Shown here: piece after piece, positions 46,489-55,355 of the stretch | Layout: each line of letters begins with the position of its first letter | Numbering within the stretch: the stretch's first letter is position 1 | Assembly: GCA_004195045.1 (NCBI GenBank) | Contig: SGBC01000002.1 | Coordinates: forward strand, 310,001 to 374,000 | Direction: 5' to 3' | Length of the DNA stretch: 64,000 bases | Source: Candidatus Acididesulfobacter guangdongensis | GTDB taxonomy: Bacteria > SZUA-79 > Acidulodesulfobacterales > Acidulodesulfobacteraceae | The notes under the pieces: model-generated | What the model was told of the DNA's origin: nothing | The model's database searches: none | Seen by the model: the letters and a program-made list of their open reading frames with translations, nothing else | Program-made: the position numbers and the translations under genes

Positions 46489-46557
46489 GGAAATAATATA
46501 ATATTATTTATATATATGACAATAAATATATGAAATTGAAATAACATTTTGTCTGAT

Positions 46558-47340
46558 TTATAAAGTATTAAGCATATATAATATCTTTGACGATGATTCA
46601 AGCATCATCGTCCATCTAAGAGCGTCCAAAGCAGTTTTTCCCCACGCAAAGCAGCCGTGATACTTTATTATGAATATTCCGTTATCTGTAAATATATCGC
46701 TTATTTTGAAATTAATATTATTTTTATTGTTTAATTTTATATCATCAATAAAATTTAACGGAAAAATATAAATCAGAGGAAAAAAATATGACGCTTCAAA
46801 ATCGGCAGGTTTTAAAATTTTTAATTCCGGGTATTTTTCAAATAGATTATGTATGGTATCAATATTTAAATTTTTTGTATCTGAATTTTTTTTGTCTAAC
46901 GCCAGCAGGGCGTCTTTATTTTTATTAAAATCCTCAAAATTATACATATATTTATTTTCACTGTATCTGTAATTGTCGTTAATGCCCAGCGCTATTGCAG
47001 TTTCTGGATGGGTATGAAGAATGCATGAATCAGGATAGCTCTGTGCAATAAATCTGTGTACCGCTATCTCGGAAGACGGAGAACTTTCTTTCAAAGTATC
47101 GGATGGATAATAGCCGTTATTTGCAATATCGGCTATTTCCAAAGGCGCAATAGTAAAATCATTAACTTCAAGGTTTATCAGGCTTGCTCCTGTTTTTGTA
47201 ATAATAATCTCATTATTAAGAGAGTTGCCGCAGCTTATATTGCCGCTATGCGTATCTATAAGATTTTTGCTAAATGCGATGCTGCAGGCTTTCTGCATTT
47301 CTTTAATTTTTTTTAAATATACATCCGATATAGATTTCAT
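46558..47340 (-). CDS. Class II aldolase/adducin-domain protein
   Basis: A 260-residue class II aldolase-fold protein. The substrate loop SGNIS (near 34), SSEIAVHRFI, the zinc motif HTHPETA (near 109-115) and the third zinc ligand in YHGCFAWGKTALDAL are present. The family includes L-fuculose-phosphate and ribulose-phosphate aldolases/epimerases and methylthioribulose-phosphate dehydratase (MtnB). A lineage-specific insert of about 60 residues sits after the zinc motif (Asn/Lys-rich). The substrate is undetermined. It is transcribed alone on the minus strand. Confidence 0.8.
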   Translation of the reverse strand: MKSISDVYLKKIKEMQKACSIAFSKNLIDTHSGNISCGNSLNNEIIITKTGASLINLEVNDFTIAPLEIADIANNGYYPSDTLKESSPSSEIAVHRFIAQSYPDSCILHTHPETAIALGINDNYRYSENKYMYNFEDFNKNKDALLALDKKNSDTKNLNIDTIHNLFEKYPELKILKPADFEASYFFPLIYIFPLNFIDDIKLNNKNNINFKISDIFTDNGIFIIKYHGCFAWGKTALDALRWTMMLESSSKILYMLNTL

Positions 47341-47660
47341 TTTATTTGCTTTATTGTATAGTAGAAGATTATTAAATTTTATTTATTAAATTTTATCGTG
47401 TAATAGATTATTAAATTTTATTGTGTTTCCGATAAAATATTTGATATATTTATATGATATAATATAATATAATATATTTTAGTACAACTTAATGTAATGC
47501 AATGTAATTGATAAAATGATTAATGTATTTTATAATATCTTATAATATAAAATAATCGGCTGTATGTAAACATTTTTACATAATTATATATTATTTTGGT
47601 ATTGTAATTTATAATTATAAAAAATAAATATAAAGATTTAAATTAATACAATAACATATT
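47341..47660. other. Spacer upstream of tmRNA
   Basis: 320 bases of nearly pure A/T. It must hold the tmRNA promoter and the aldolase promoter on the other strand, but no box of good quality could be fixed. No gene seen. Confidence 0.5.
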
Positions 47661-48019
47661 GGGGGCGCAAAGGTTTCGACGGAGAGACCAAGACTTTTGG
47701 CTGCATGTCGAGGATGTCTTGTAGGCTCGTTAAATATTCAAGGCATAAATATAATCGCAGAAAACTACGATTACGCATTAGCCGCTTAATCCCGGTTAAC
47801 GTTCTTAAAGCTGAAACCTGTAGGTTTTAAGAACGACATTTACAGGTCAGGACGTTTAAATATCCTTTGTTTAAATGTCTTAAACTTTAGAGGACTGCTG
47901 AAAAAAGGTCTTGTTTATTCTTTGCTTTTTTAAGCGGGTGCTCAAAAGAATAAAATAAACATGTAGATGTCTGAGTTAAAGATCTTCGGACGCGGGTTCG
48001 ATTCCCGCCGCCTCCACCA
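47661..48019 (+). ncRNA. ssrA: Transfer-messenger RNA (tmRNA)
   Basis: The 5' end GGGGGCGCAAAGGTTTCGAC and the 3' end GGTTCGATTCCCGCCGCCTCCACCA-like T arm and acceptor pair as in tRNA-Ala. The CCA end is encoded. The open frame for the tag starts at GCA 47757 and ends at TAA 47787, encoding AENYDYALAA. The terminal ALAA is the standard degradation signal. It works with SmpB, encoded 36 bases downstream, to rescue stalled ribosomes. Confidence 0.97.
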
Positions 48020-48055
48020 AGATAATTCTTGATTTTAAATTTTTATTTATAACAT

Positions 48056-48541
48056 ATGAGTCAGTCTGCGAAAGCGATAAAAATAGTTTCAGATAATAGA
48101 AAAGCTTCATTTCTTTACGAGATTTTAGAGAAATATGAGGCTGGTATTGCATTGTACGGTCCTGAAATAAAGTCTGTAAAAACCGGTAAGGTAAATATTT
48201 CCGATGGGTATGTTATTATCAAAAATGAAGAGGCATTACTCCTTAATGTCCATATCAGCCCTTACACCCAGGCAAACAGAGAAAATAAAGACCCAGTGAG
48301 AACACGCTCTCTTTTATTGCATAAACATGAAATACTACGACTTTTAGGAAAAGTAAAAGAAAAAAATTTAACTATAATTCCGTTAAAAATGTATTTAACG
48401 CATGGAAAGGCGAAAATTGAAATAGGGCTCGCTAAAGGAAAAAAACTTTATGACAAAAGAGAGGATTTAAAAAAGAAAGACCAGACTAGAGAAATTGAAA
48501 GGGCGCTCAAAAGTCATCATAAAAAGCCGATGGTTGTTTAA
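48056..48541 (+). CDS. smpB: SsrA-binding protein SmpB
   Basis: A 161-residue RNA-binding protein that escorts tmRNA to stalled ribosomes. The N-terminal oligonucleotide-binding barrel (IVSDNRKASFLYEILEKYEAGIALYGPEIKSVK, GKVNISDGYV) and the basic C-terminal tail (KGKKLYDKREDLKKKDQ) are typical. It lies directly downstream of its RNA partner, a common but not universal arrangement. Confidence 0.96.
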   Translation: MSQSAKAIKIVSDNRKASFLYEILEKYEAGIALYGPEIKSVKTGKVNISDGYVIIKNEEALLLNVHISPYTQANRENKDPVRTRSLLLHKHEILRLLGKVKEKNLTIIPLKMYLTHGKAKIEIGLAKGKKLYDKREDLKKKDQTREIERALKSHHKKPMVV

Positions 48542-48679
48542 TGAGCTTTATCCTCCTATGATGATTAGTCAGCCGTCCGGATTGCAGGATAACTTTTTAA
48601 TTAATAGCTTAATTTAAATAAGTTGAGGAAAATAAATCTAACAAACGCCAAGAATTACTTTCAGGAGATATTATTGCAT

Positions 48680-49228
48680 ATGAAATTTTCATTAAAATCA
48701 AAAAAATCAAAATATTTGTATAAATTTATTTTCTTATCATTTTTAATTTTTATTGTATTTATAAATCTTAATTTGCCTGAAGCGAACGCATCATCTATTG
48801 TAAATGCGCCCGATTTTAGTTTAAAGGTGTTAAATAGAAATGCATCCGGTTACAACGTTTTTTCTCTCAAAAATTATAGAGGACATATTGTAATACTAAA
48901 TTTCTGGGCAACATGGTGTCCTCCTTGCAGAGCAGAAATGCCTATGCTTGTAAAGTTTTATAATTTGTATAGGAAAAAAGGCGTTGTAGTCGTAGGAATA
49001 AATGTTAATAAGAATGTAGGCGGAGTGTCTGCGTTTGCAAAATTGTACGGGATATCTTACCCTGTAGTTTATGCAAATTCAGATATATTAAGCGAATATG
49101 GAGGCATTGATGAAATTCCTCAAACATTTTTTATTTCAAAAGACGGAAAAATAATGTTTCATTGGGTCGGACAGATATCCCATAGCGCTTTATATGGTAT
49201 AACTGATAAATTATTAAAAATGAATTAA
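48680..49228 (+). CDS. TlpA/ResA-like thioredoxin-fold protein
   Basis: A 182-residue exported or membrane-anchored thioredoxin-like protein. It has a signal/anchor segment (about 13-38, ending near LPEANA) followed by a TlpA-type AhpC/TSA-Redoxin domain with the redox motif W-C-P-P-C. NFWATWCPPCRAEMP and the cis-proline segment EIPQTFFI are typical. Such proteins reduce disulfides in the periplasm, often for cytochrome c assembly; no cytochrome genes are adjacent. The ATG at 48680 (AGGAG upstream) is preferred to a TTG at 48623. Confidence 0.88.
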   Translation: MKFSLKSKKSKYLYKFIFLSFLIFIVFINLNLPEANASSIVNAPDFSLKVLNRNASGYNVFSLKNYRGHIVILNFWATWCPPCRAEMPMLVKFYNLYRKKGVVVVGINVNKNVGGVSAFAKLYGISYPVVYANSDILSEYGGIDEIPQTFFISKDGKIMFHWVGQISHSALYGITDKLLKMN

Positions 49229-49282
49229 AAAGAATTAAATGAATTAAAAAGGAATTAAAATAACAAAAAGAGGAGAATTTTG

Positions 49283-49849
49283 ATGGGCATTGAAGATATG
49301 ATATCAGAATTAAAAGATTTAGCTAAAAACGTGGATGAAGCGACTCAAAAAATATCCGATTTTAAAAAACCCGTCAAAGAAAGTTCGGATACTATTCCTC
49401 TTGCTCAGGAAGGTATCAGCGACATTATAAAAGAAACGGAAAAAGCTGCCAATAATATAATGAATTTACTAGATGAAATTAACGACAATTCAGCTGTAAT
49501 GGATAAGAGCCTTGCCGATTTAATTGAATTCAATCCGATTAAAAAAATTAAGGACAGCCTTGTAAATCTTAAAGAACTTAATAAAAAAAATATTTCTATG
49601 ATAATGGATGTCTTGTCATTGCTTTCTTTCCAAGATTTAACAGGACAGAAATTATATAAAATCCAGAATACATTAAACGATACAAAAATTAAGCTGTTGA
49701 AGGTGCTTGTTAATTCCGAGGTTAGCTCTAAAGGATTGCCGGATGAGAAAAAAAGAGAAATATACGGAAAACTTAATGATATTGTTCTAAACGACGACAC
49801 AGTTGCGCAGAATGATGTAAATTCAATATTAAGCGAGTTAGGTTTATAG
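49283..49849 (+). CDS. cheZ: CheZ-like chemotaxis phosphatase
   Basis: A mostly helical 188-residue protein. The CheZ signature SFQDLTGQKLYKI places the two catalytic residues D118 and Q122, which correspond to D143 and Q147 of E. coli CheZ. The C-terminus AQNDVNSILSELGL matches the CheY-binding tail helix. It would dephosphorylate CheY-like response regulators. No chemotaxis or flagellar gene is nearby. The ATG at 49283 follows GAGGAG. Confidence 0.82.
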   Translation: MGIEDMISELKDLAKNVDEATQKISDFKKPVKESSDTIPLAQEGISDIIKETEKAANNIMNLLDEINDNSAVMDKSLADLIEFNPIKKIKDSLVNLKELNKKNISMIMDVLSLLSFQDLTGQKLYKIQNTLNDTKIKLLKVLVNSEVSSKGLPDEKKREIYGKLNDIVLNDDTVAQNDVNSILSELGL

Positions 49850-49982
49850 TAAAATAAGTTAAGTATCTTTAAGTATGCGAATTTACGATATCAAGTTGAT
49901 TAAGATAGTTAGGATTGTGATTACAAGCAAGTAAATTCTGTTAAAATATTTTTAAGTATTATAAATATTGTTAAATATTTTC

Positions 49983-50011
49983 TTGCAATTTAAATAAAAG
50001 TTTTATATAAT
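49983..50011 (+). promoter_or_regulatory. Promoter of tRNA-Glu
   Basis: TTGCAA (49983-49988), 17-base spacer, perfect TATAAT (50006-50011), 25 bases before the tRNA 5' end. Confidence 0.75.
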
Positions 50012-50035
50012 TTATTCTCTTGTATGTTGTTTTAT

Positions 50036-50112
50036 GTCCCTATCGTCTAGACGGCCCAGGACATCGCCCTTTCACGGCGGCAACGCGGGTTCGAATCCCG
50101 CTGGGGACGCCA
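50036..50112 (+). tRNA. tRNA-Glu (UUC)
   Basis: The complete cloverleaf can be drawn. The acceptor GTCCCTA pairs with TGGGGAC, the anticodon loop CTTTCAC holds TTC, the T arm is GCGGGTTCGAATCCCGC, and CCA is encoded. Confidence 0.96.
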
Positions 50113-50517
50113 TAAAACATTTTATAGTTATTTTTCAAACAAAAACAAATAATAAGGTAAAAAGATAACGCAGAAATATATCATGAAATATTTGCGTTTT
50201 TTCGCGAATTAATGACGATATTTAATATTTAATGATATTTAATCCTTTAAAATACAACAATGTTGTCGCGCTGGTTTATTATTGCTATAGTTTAAACAAT
50301 CCCGCTTAACGGACTTTAGGAACTTTGCTTTTTTTATGCTTTGAGAATATGGTTCGGTCTTATAGAAACAACCTTTAAAAAACAACTTTCGCACTTTTAT
50401 CTTGCAAAATATAATTTAATAGTAATATAATAAAAATTGCTTTAAAACAAAGCTCATTTAATTTATAATTATAAGTTAAATAAATAAATAATTTTACATT
50501 TATAGGCTTATTATATA
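50113..50517. other. Spacer after tRNA-Glu
   Basis: Apart from the terminator at 50167-50202, no gene or conserved RNA is recognised in these 405 bases. Confidence 0.5.
50167..50202 (+). terminator. Rho-independent terminator of tRNA-Glu
   Basis: The stem AACGC..AAATAT / ATATTTGCGTT with a 2-base bulge and an 8-base loop is followed by six T. Confidence 0.65.
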
Positions 50518-51228
50518 ATGATACTTGAAGATATTAGATATCAGCTGGACCAGTTTTCCAGCTTTGACGATGTCAGGCTTTCAATTAAAATAAATAATAA
50601 AACGGGTATTATTTATTATAACGCAGGCATGATTGTCGGTGCTATTTTTGATGATAAAAAAAATATTGATGTTTTTAAAGAACTGAAAGATTTGGAAGGT
50701 CAGGCTGAAATTGGCGTAAGCATTGGAGAGCCAATGCCTAATAGTTTTGACGAAGAAGATAAAATAAATAAATCTTTAGATGAAATTATAGAAATAATTA
50801 ATCAACCTGAAAGAGCTGAATCTATCAGCGACGATGACGATAATAATTCGCATGCAACTTTAACTGACGACGCAATTTTTAACAGTGAAATTTCTAACGA
50901 GGCTGTTGCGGCTATAGGAGAGAATCTATCACAAATAGCAGGCGTTGAAGGCGTTCTTGTCTTAAAAGCTTCGGGAGAAGTTCTCTATTCTAAAAGCGTA
51001 GACGATCCTGATTTTGAATCTGCAGATACATTGTTTTTGTTCAATCAAAGTAAAGAATTGGGAGATATGTTTAATTTTAAGAATCTAAAAAGCATTATAT
51101 GTGAAGCCAATAATAATTATAGAAAAATAATTATAAATAACAAAAATATAACTTATAGTCTTATCGTTTCTTCTTCCGTGCAAGCTCTTAAAACGCAAAC
51201 TGAAGCGGTAAAACTTTTAGAAGGTTGA
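50518..51228 (+). CDS. DUF4388-like plus Roadblock/LC7-domain protein
   Basis: A 236-residue soluble protein. Its N-terminal part (about 5-75; LSIKINNKTGIIYYNAGMIVGAIFDD) resembles the DUF4388/PATAN domain found in deltaproteobacterial signalling proteins. An acidic linker (about 90-125) leads to a Roadblock/LC7-like domain (about 130-236; LSQIAGVEGVLVLKASGEVLYSK). Roadblock proteins usually bind small GTPases such as MglA. No GTPase gene is present here, but a second Roadblock-like gene follows. The assignment is by pattern recognition only. Confidence 0.6.
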   Translation: MILEDIRYQLDQFSSFDDVRLSIKINNKTGIIYYNAGMIVGAIFDDKKNIDVFKELKDLEGQAEIGVSIGEPMPNSFDEEDKINKSLDEIIEIINQPERAESISDDDDNNSHATLTDDAIFNSEISNEAVAAIGENLSQIAGVEGVLVLKASGEVLYSKSVDDPDFESADTLFLFNQSKELGDMFNFKNLKSIICEANNNYRKIIINNKNITYSLIVSSSVQALKTQTEAVKLLEG

Positions 51229-51447
51229 AAGAAAGCGCGTATAGGCTGATATTAACCCGATATTCCGTCTTTACAAATATTTATCATATATTATTTACAT
51301 TTTTTTATATATAATGTAAAAAAAACGACAAGTTATTAAATTATTATTGTATTGCAATACAATAATGTGCTAATATTTCATACGTCAGCAGTTTTATAAA
51401 AAAGTAGTTTTATAAAATTATAAAAATATCTGTCTGCCTATCCAATT

Positions 51448-52269
51448 ATGGACAATAAAGATAAGAGTATCATTGAAAAACTATTATCTATTGCAGGGGT
51501 TGAGGCTTGCGCAATATCATCGTTAGACGGCGATGTTCTGCAGTTTAGCTCCAATAATGAAGATTTAAATGAACTCAGTATTAAAAAAGTTTCGGCAGAA
51601 ATAAGCAAACTTTTTTCGTCATATTCAATATCCTCAATTGAAGTTTCTTCCTTATTCTTAAGTTTTGAATCTCATAATATTATTGTTAATGGTTTTGGCA
51701 GCGGATTTATTTTTATAGCAAGTAAAAAGAATTCCAACGTAAATTTAGTAAAAATGGAAAGTTCTTATCTTGAGAGCGAGTTTATAAAAATAGTTTCTAA
51801 TTCTTTGGAAAATTTATCATCCAAACCTTCATTGTTTAATAATAACAATATACAGACCGCACAGAATCCGCAGAATGCAGGCGTTAATAATATAAATGAT
51901 ATTTATCCGCCTTTAGGCGACAATCAATTTGAATCTAATACTGCACAGCATGCGGCAATTTCACATTCTTCAGGTAGTGCAACAGACGGCTCGCATCAAA
52001 ACAATAGCAGCAGTACGAACGGTGAAATAGCCAATGTAGTTCCTATAAATGTTATAATAGCCATTAAAGATTTATTTGCAAATAGCCTTGGACCTATATC
52101 GTCCATGATATTTGATTCAAAAATAAAAGAATTAAATCAGACAATGGATAATTTTAACCGTAAGAAAATAGAAGAATTTGTCAAGTTATTATCTAAAGAA
52201 ATTGAAGACGAAAATGATAGAGTATTATTTTTCAAAAATGTAAATAATATTCTAAAAACTATCAAATAG
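51448..52269 (+). CDS. Roadblock/LC7-like protein with Asn-rich linker
   Basis: A 273-residue protein. The N-terminus (about 5-105; IIEKLLSIAGVEACAISSLDGDVLQ) resembles the Roadblock/LC7 domain and parallels the one in the preceding gene. A long Asn/Ser/Gln-rich linker (about 125-190) joins a helical C-terminal domain (about 195-273). Similar architectures in other bacteria lie near MglA-type GTPases or chemosensory genes. Function unknown; the pair may form one complex. Confidence 0.55.
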   Translation: MDNKDKSIIEKLLSIAGVEACAISSLDGDVLQFSSNNEDLNELSIKKVSAEISKLFSSYSISSIEVSSLFLSFESHNIIVNGFGSGFIFIASKKNSNVNLVKMESSYLESEFIKIVSNSLENLSSKPSLFNNNNIQTAQNPQNAGVNNINDIYPPLGDNQFESNTAQHAAISHSSGSATDGSHQNNSSSTNGEIANVVPINVIIAIKDLFANSLGPISSMIFDSKIKELNQTMDNFNRKKIEEFVKLLSKEIEDENDRVLFFKNVNNILKTIK

Positions 52270-52485
52270 ATAATAACAATACCGAATATATAGGGGCATG
52301 GCAGTAAAGCGGTATTTTTATATATTAATATTAAATGCATGGCAATAATGGAATAGATAATTTTATTTATTTTATTTTATTTTTGTTCAGTTTTATTGTA
52401 TTATATTTATATATTAAATTATTGTGTTGTATGTATTAATGCTTTTAAGAAAAGTTTAAAAGGATAGTTTAATAAGTTTGAAAAA

Positions 52486-52491
52486 TATAAT
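52486..52491 (+). promoter_or_regulatory. -10 box of tRNA-Thr
   Basis: Perfect TATAAT 25 bases upstream of the tRNA, the same spacing as for tRNA-Glu. No convincing -35. Confidence 0.45.
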
Positions 52492-52515
52492 AGTTTCTTC
52501 TTTGCAATAAATAAC

Positions 52516-52590
52516 GCCGGCGTGGCTCAGGGGTAGAGCAGCTGATTCGTAATCAGTTGATCGTAGGTTCGATTCCTATCGCCGGCTCCA
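52516..52590 (+). tRNA. tRNA-Thr (CGU)
   Basis: The acceptor GCCGGCG pairs with CGCCGGC, the anticodon loop TTCGTAA gives CGT, the T arm is TAGGTTCGATTCCTA, and CCA is encoded. Confidence 0.95.
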
Positions 52591-52690
52591 CTCAAAACCG
52601 CAGTAAATAAACACTTTTTAGACAATTTCATATCACATTACCCATAAATTAATACCGTTTTTAAAATTAAACTTAATTATATTAATTAGC

Positions 52691-52755
52691 TTTAGTCCTG
52701 TAATAGAAAATTTTTATGAATTTTTTTGCTCGGTTAAGCAAAATATGAGGAAGAG
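52691..52755. repeat. Partial TTAATCCT-family element
   Basis: TTTAGTCCTGTAATAGAAAA begins a 65-base stretch that matches the reverse complement of 46428-46488, including the inner TTTGCTCGGTTAAGCAAA hairpin. The far end is missing. Confidence 0.65.
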
Positions 52756-52777
52756 ATGTATCATTTCTCATTATCAC

Positions 52778-53290
52778 TTAAAGCGCATTACTTTGTTCAA
52801 GTTCTATCAAGTATTTCTTTACAGTTAATCCGCCTCCATAACCTCCTAATGCGCCAGTACTCTCAATAATTCTGTGGCAAGGTATTGCAAGAGCAATGGC
52901 GTTTGCTCCATTTGCACCGGCTACTGCACGGACAGCTTTTGCATTGTTTATATTTTTTGCTAATTGCAAATAGGTTGAAGTTGTGCCATATGGTATTTTT
53001 ATCAGCGCATTCCAAACACTCTTTTGAAAATCAGTTCCAATCATTAATAATGGAATGTCAAATTCCTTTCTGTTTCCTGTCAAATATTCATCAAGTTGTT
53101 CTTTTGCTTTTGTTAGTGTTGCATTATTTTGTTCTAAAAAGTCAGCTATAAGCCCAATTTTGATCCTATTATCAACAGTTGTTCTCATTTTTCTGTATCT
53201 GAAATCAAGCAAGCATAGACGATTATCAAAAGAACCCAATATTAGTTCTCCGATTTTTGTTTTGTGATATTGGATATTGATTATGTTCAC
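52778..53290 (-). CDS. ogt: Methylated-DNA-protein cysteine methyltransferase
   Basis: Suicide repair enzyme of 170 residues that takes alkyl groups from O6-alkylguanine. The acceptor cysteine is C138 in AIPCHRI, with the conserved following Glu in the IIESTG segment; the helix-turn-helix GTTSTYLQLAKNINNAKAVRAVAGANGAN precedes it. Length fits Ogt rather than the Ada C-domain. It lies just downstream, on the same strand, of a broken integrase start beside tRNA-Pro, so it may have arrived on a now-decayed island; this is inference. Confidence 0.93.
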   Translation of the reverse strand: MNIINIQYHKTKIGELILGSFDNRLCLLDFRYRKMRTTVDNRIKIGLIADFLEQNNATLTKAKEQLDEYLTGNRKEFDIPLLMIGTDFQKSVWNALIKIPYGTTSTYLQLAKNINNAKAVRAVAGANGANAIALAIPCHRIIESTGALGGYGGGLTVKKYLIELEQSNAL

Positions 53291-53514
53291 TTACAATACC
53301 CATCCTCTTTCTATTGAGCAATATTTTATTTTCTTACTTCCTTTTTTTTAATTCTTTTTTATTATCATTTTAATTATAGTTAAATTTATTATTTTTAATT
53401 TGCTAATTTTAATCTTTTTTTATTATTTTTTTTATTAGCTAATAATAATAAATTTTAACATATTTTTATAATTATTGTAATGCGGAAGTTCAATTTTAAA
53501 AAAGCTGTCTTAAT
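53291..53514. other. AT-rich spacer between ogt and integrase remnant
   Basis: T-rich stretches with no open frame. No further integrase-like sequence could be read in any frame. Confidence 0.5.
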
Positions 53515-53598
53515 TTATGGGTTCATTATACTTTTATCGTTAAATGAAATATTGTAATACCAGACGTTGCCGTCTTTCTTTTTATACACGCTTGCCAT
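53515..53598 (-). pseudogene. N-terminal remnant of a tyrosine recombinase (integrase)
   Basis: The minus strand from ATG 53598 reads MASVYKKKDGNVWYY and continues NISFNDK before stopping at 53515, 27 codons in all. MAS(I/V)YKK..G..WYY.. is the start typical of phage/island integrases with an AP2-like arm-binding domain. The remainder of the gene (normally over 300 codons) is gone. A G-rich ribosome site precedes the ATG. It lies about 140 bases beyond the 3' end of tRNA-Pro, the classical integration site position. Confidence 0.6.
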
Positions 53599-53741
53599 AA
53601 TACCCCCCCGAATTTATATAATGACTCAAGGTGACAAATAGATGACGAAACTACGTTAAAAATTATATAGAATTGACTAAAATTTATGCAAGTTATTGTT
53701 TTACGGTTTGCTGTGAAGTGCTTATTTACTGAGGTTTTGAA

Positions 53742-53817
53742 TGGTCGGGATGACACGATTTGAACGTGCGACCCCCTGCACCCCATGCAGGTGCGCTACC
53801 AGCTGCGCCACATCCCG
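53742..53817 (-). tRNA. tRNA-Pro (GGG)
   Basis: On the minus strand the acceptor CGGGATG pairs with CATCCCG, the anticodon loop ATGGGGT gives GGG, the T arm is GCACGTTCAAATCGTGT, and CCA is encoded. The C1-G72 pair is typical of proline tRNAs. Confidence 0.95.
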
Positions 53818-54023
53818 ATTTTGAACCGATTATACTTATAACTTATCACTTTATTATTTTATTGTCAATAATCGATAAATAATATATCATATTTCTATAC
53901 TCTTTACATAAGGAATTAACATATATGCTTTCCAGTATGCGAATTTATCTTGTTTTTATTTTTATCAGTATATAATTTGTATTTATTGAAAGCAGATGAT
54001 AATCATCATAATGTAACAATATT

Positions 54024-54052
54024 ATTGTTATTATAATAATTATAATAACAAT
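54024..54052. promoter_or_regulatory. Perfect 13-bp inverted repeat with 3-base loop
   Basis: The arms ATTGTTATTATAA / TTATAATAACAAT surround TAA, about 175 bases upstream of mscS. It could be an operator or a hairpin; no regulator is identified. Confidence 0.4.
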
Positions 54053-54090
54053 GTAATAAGCAGTTATAAAATAATATGGGCCATGAGCCA

Positions 54091-54177
54091 TAGAACAGTA
54101 ATTTGTTAAATATCAGCATTGCAGCGTGCAACTTGCTTGTATGAATACAATTATGTAGAACAGTAATTTGTTAAATA
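54091..54177. repeat. 22-bp direct repeat upstream of mscS
   Basis: TAGAACAGTAATTTGTTAAATA occurs at 54091-54112 (ending TAT) and 54156-54177 (ending TAC), 65 bases apart, in the putative mscS promoter region. Confidence 0.75.
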
Positions 54178-54225
54178 CTTTCAGCAGAAGGCATGTTAAA
54201 ATATAAAAAAATTAACCGATAAACT

Positions 54226-55230
54226 ATGAATAAGTTATTTCACTTTTTACATGATAAAATTATTACATTAGGCGGTTCTAAATTATCTATTTTATCCATT
54301 GCCGTTGCAATTTTAGTTCTTGTATTTTCCTATCTCTTATCCCGTTATTCAATAAAATTTTTAAAAAAAGAATATTTAGATAAAACTTCAATAAGCAAAG
54401 GCACTAAACTGATAATCGTCAGACTTATTAAAATATTTATTTTAATAATAGGCGCTTTTGTAAGTTTTCAAATTCTAGGCATAAATCTTAGTTCGCTTGC
54501 AATATTTGCGGGTATTATAAGTTTGGGCATAGGTTTTGGTATCCAAAATATTTTAAGTAATTTTATTTCAGGAATAATAATATTATTTGAACAGCCCATA
54601 ACAGTCGGCGATTATGTTTCTATAGGTGAATTAGACGGCGTAGTCACTGAAATAAGAACAAGAAGCACCACCGTAACAACAAGGGATAATATAAGTGTTA
54701 TTGTACCTAATTCTAATTTTATATCTCAGGAGGTAATAAATTGGTCTCACGAAGACCCTAAAATTAGAATTCACATTCCGGTCGGCATTGAAGAAACTGC
54801 TTCTAAACTTGATTTGGCAAGAGATATTTTATTGCAGATAGCTTCGGAGCATCCTAAGGTTTTAAAAGACCCAAAACCAAGCGTCTGGTTTGAAACGTTC
54901 GGAAATTCTACTTTTAATCTTACGCTTCTAATATGGATTGAATCTGCTGTTTTCAGACATTATGTTGTAAGCGATATTAATTTTGAAATAGCTAAAAGGT
55001 ATGCTGCAAATAACATTGATATAACTTATCCTTATACTAATTTACTATTTAAGAATGATTTAAGTATCAATAGCAACAATACAAATAACATAAATAAAAT
55101 ACTAAATCCAGGCGGCAGCAGCAATATGCAGGGGCGCGGACATTATGAAGATGACGGAAATCATACGGATAGCATTGGGCAAAATACAGATCCTGCTGTC
55201 AACAATAAAGGTAAACAAGGTAAGCAATGA
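54226..55230 (+). CDS. mscS: Small-conductance mechanosensitive channel MscS
   Basis: A 334-residue MscS-type channel. Three membrane segments precede the pore helix TM3 (SLAIFAGIISLGIGFGIQNILSNFISGIIILFE), then the beta domain (TVGDYVSIGELDGVVTEIRTRSTTVTT) and the cytoplasmic vestibule. It releases solutes on osmotic downshock. The C-terminal 50 residues are an Asn/Gly-rich, low-complexity tail not found in typical MscS. Confidence 0.93.
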   Translation: MNKLFHFLHDKIITLGGSKLSILSIAVAILVLVFSYLLSRYSIKFLKKEYLDKTSISKGTKLIIVRLIKIFILIIGAFVSFQILGINLSSLAIFAGIISLGIGFGIQNILSNFISGIIILFEQPITVGDYVSIGELDGVVTEIRTRSTTVTTRDNISVIVPNSNFISQEVINWSHEDPKIRIHIPVGIEETASKLDLARDILLQIASEHPKVLKDPKPSVWFETFGNSTFNLTLLIWIESAVFRHYVVSDINFEIAKRYAANNIDITYPYTNLLFKNDLSINSNNTNNINKILNPGGSSNMQGRGHYEDDGNHTDSIGQNTDPAVNNKGKQGKQ

Positions 55231-55355
55231 GTGGTATCAGGATAGTTTAGAATGGTTTATCATATAGTTAATATTAGATTATATACATATGTGTTATACG
55301 TAATTATGTATAATATATATAATAAATCCACTATAAAACTTAAACAGTATTTAAA

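Larger units (their letters stand above)
46240..46557. other. Convergent spacer with repeat elements
   Basis: The gap between the ABC ATPase and the aldolase gene holds the REP-like element at 46345-46427 and the adjoining partial TTAATCCT-family element. No gene is visible. Confidence 0.7.
53818..54225. other. Spacer between tRNA-Pro and mscS
   Basis: Contains the tRNA-Pro promoter region (minus strand), the inverted repeat at 54024-54052 and a 22-base direct repeat. No gene seen. Confidence 0.5.

Noticed and set aside
53526-53786. 86-codon open frame overlapping tRNA-Pro on the minus strand
   Set aside because: It runs through the tRNA and the integrase remnant in another frame and has no recognisable motif.
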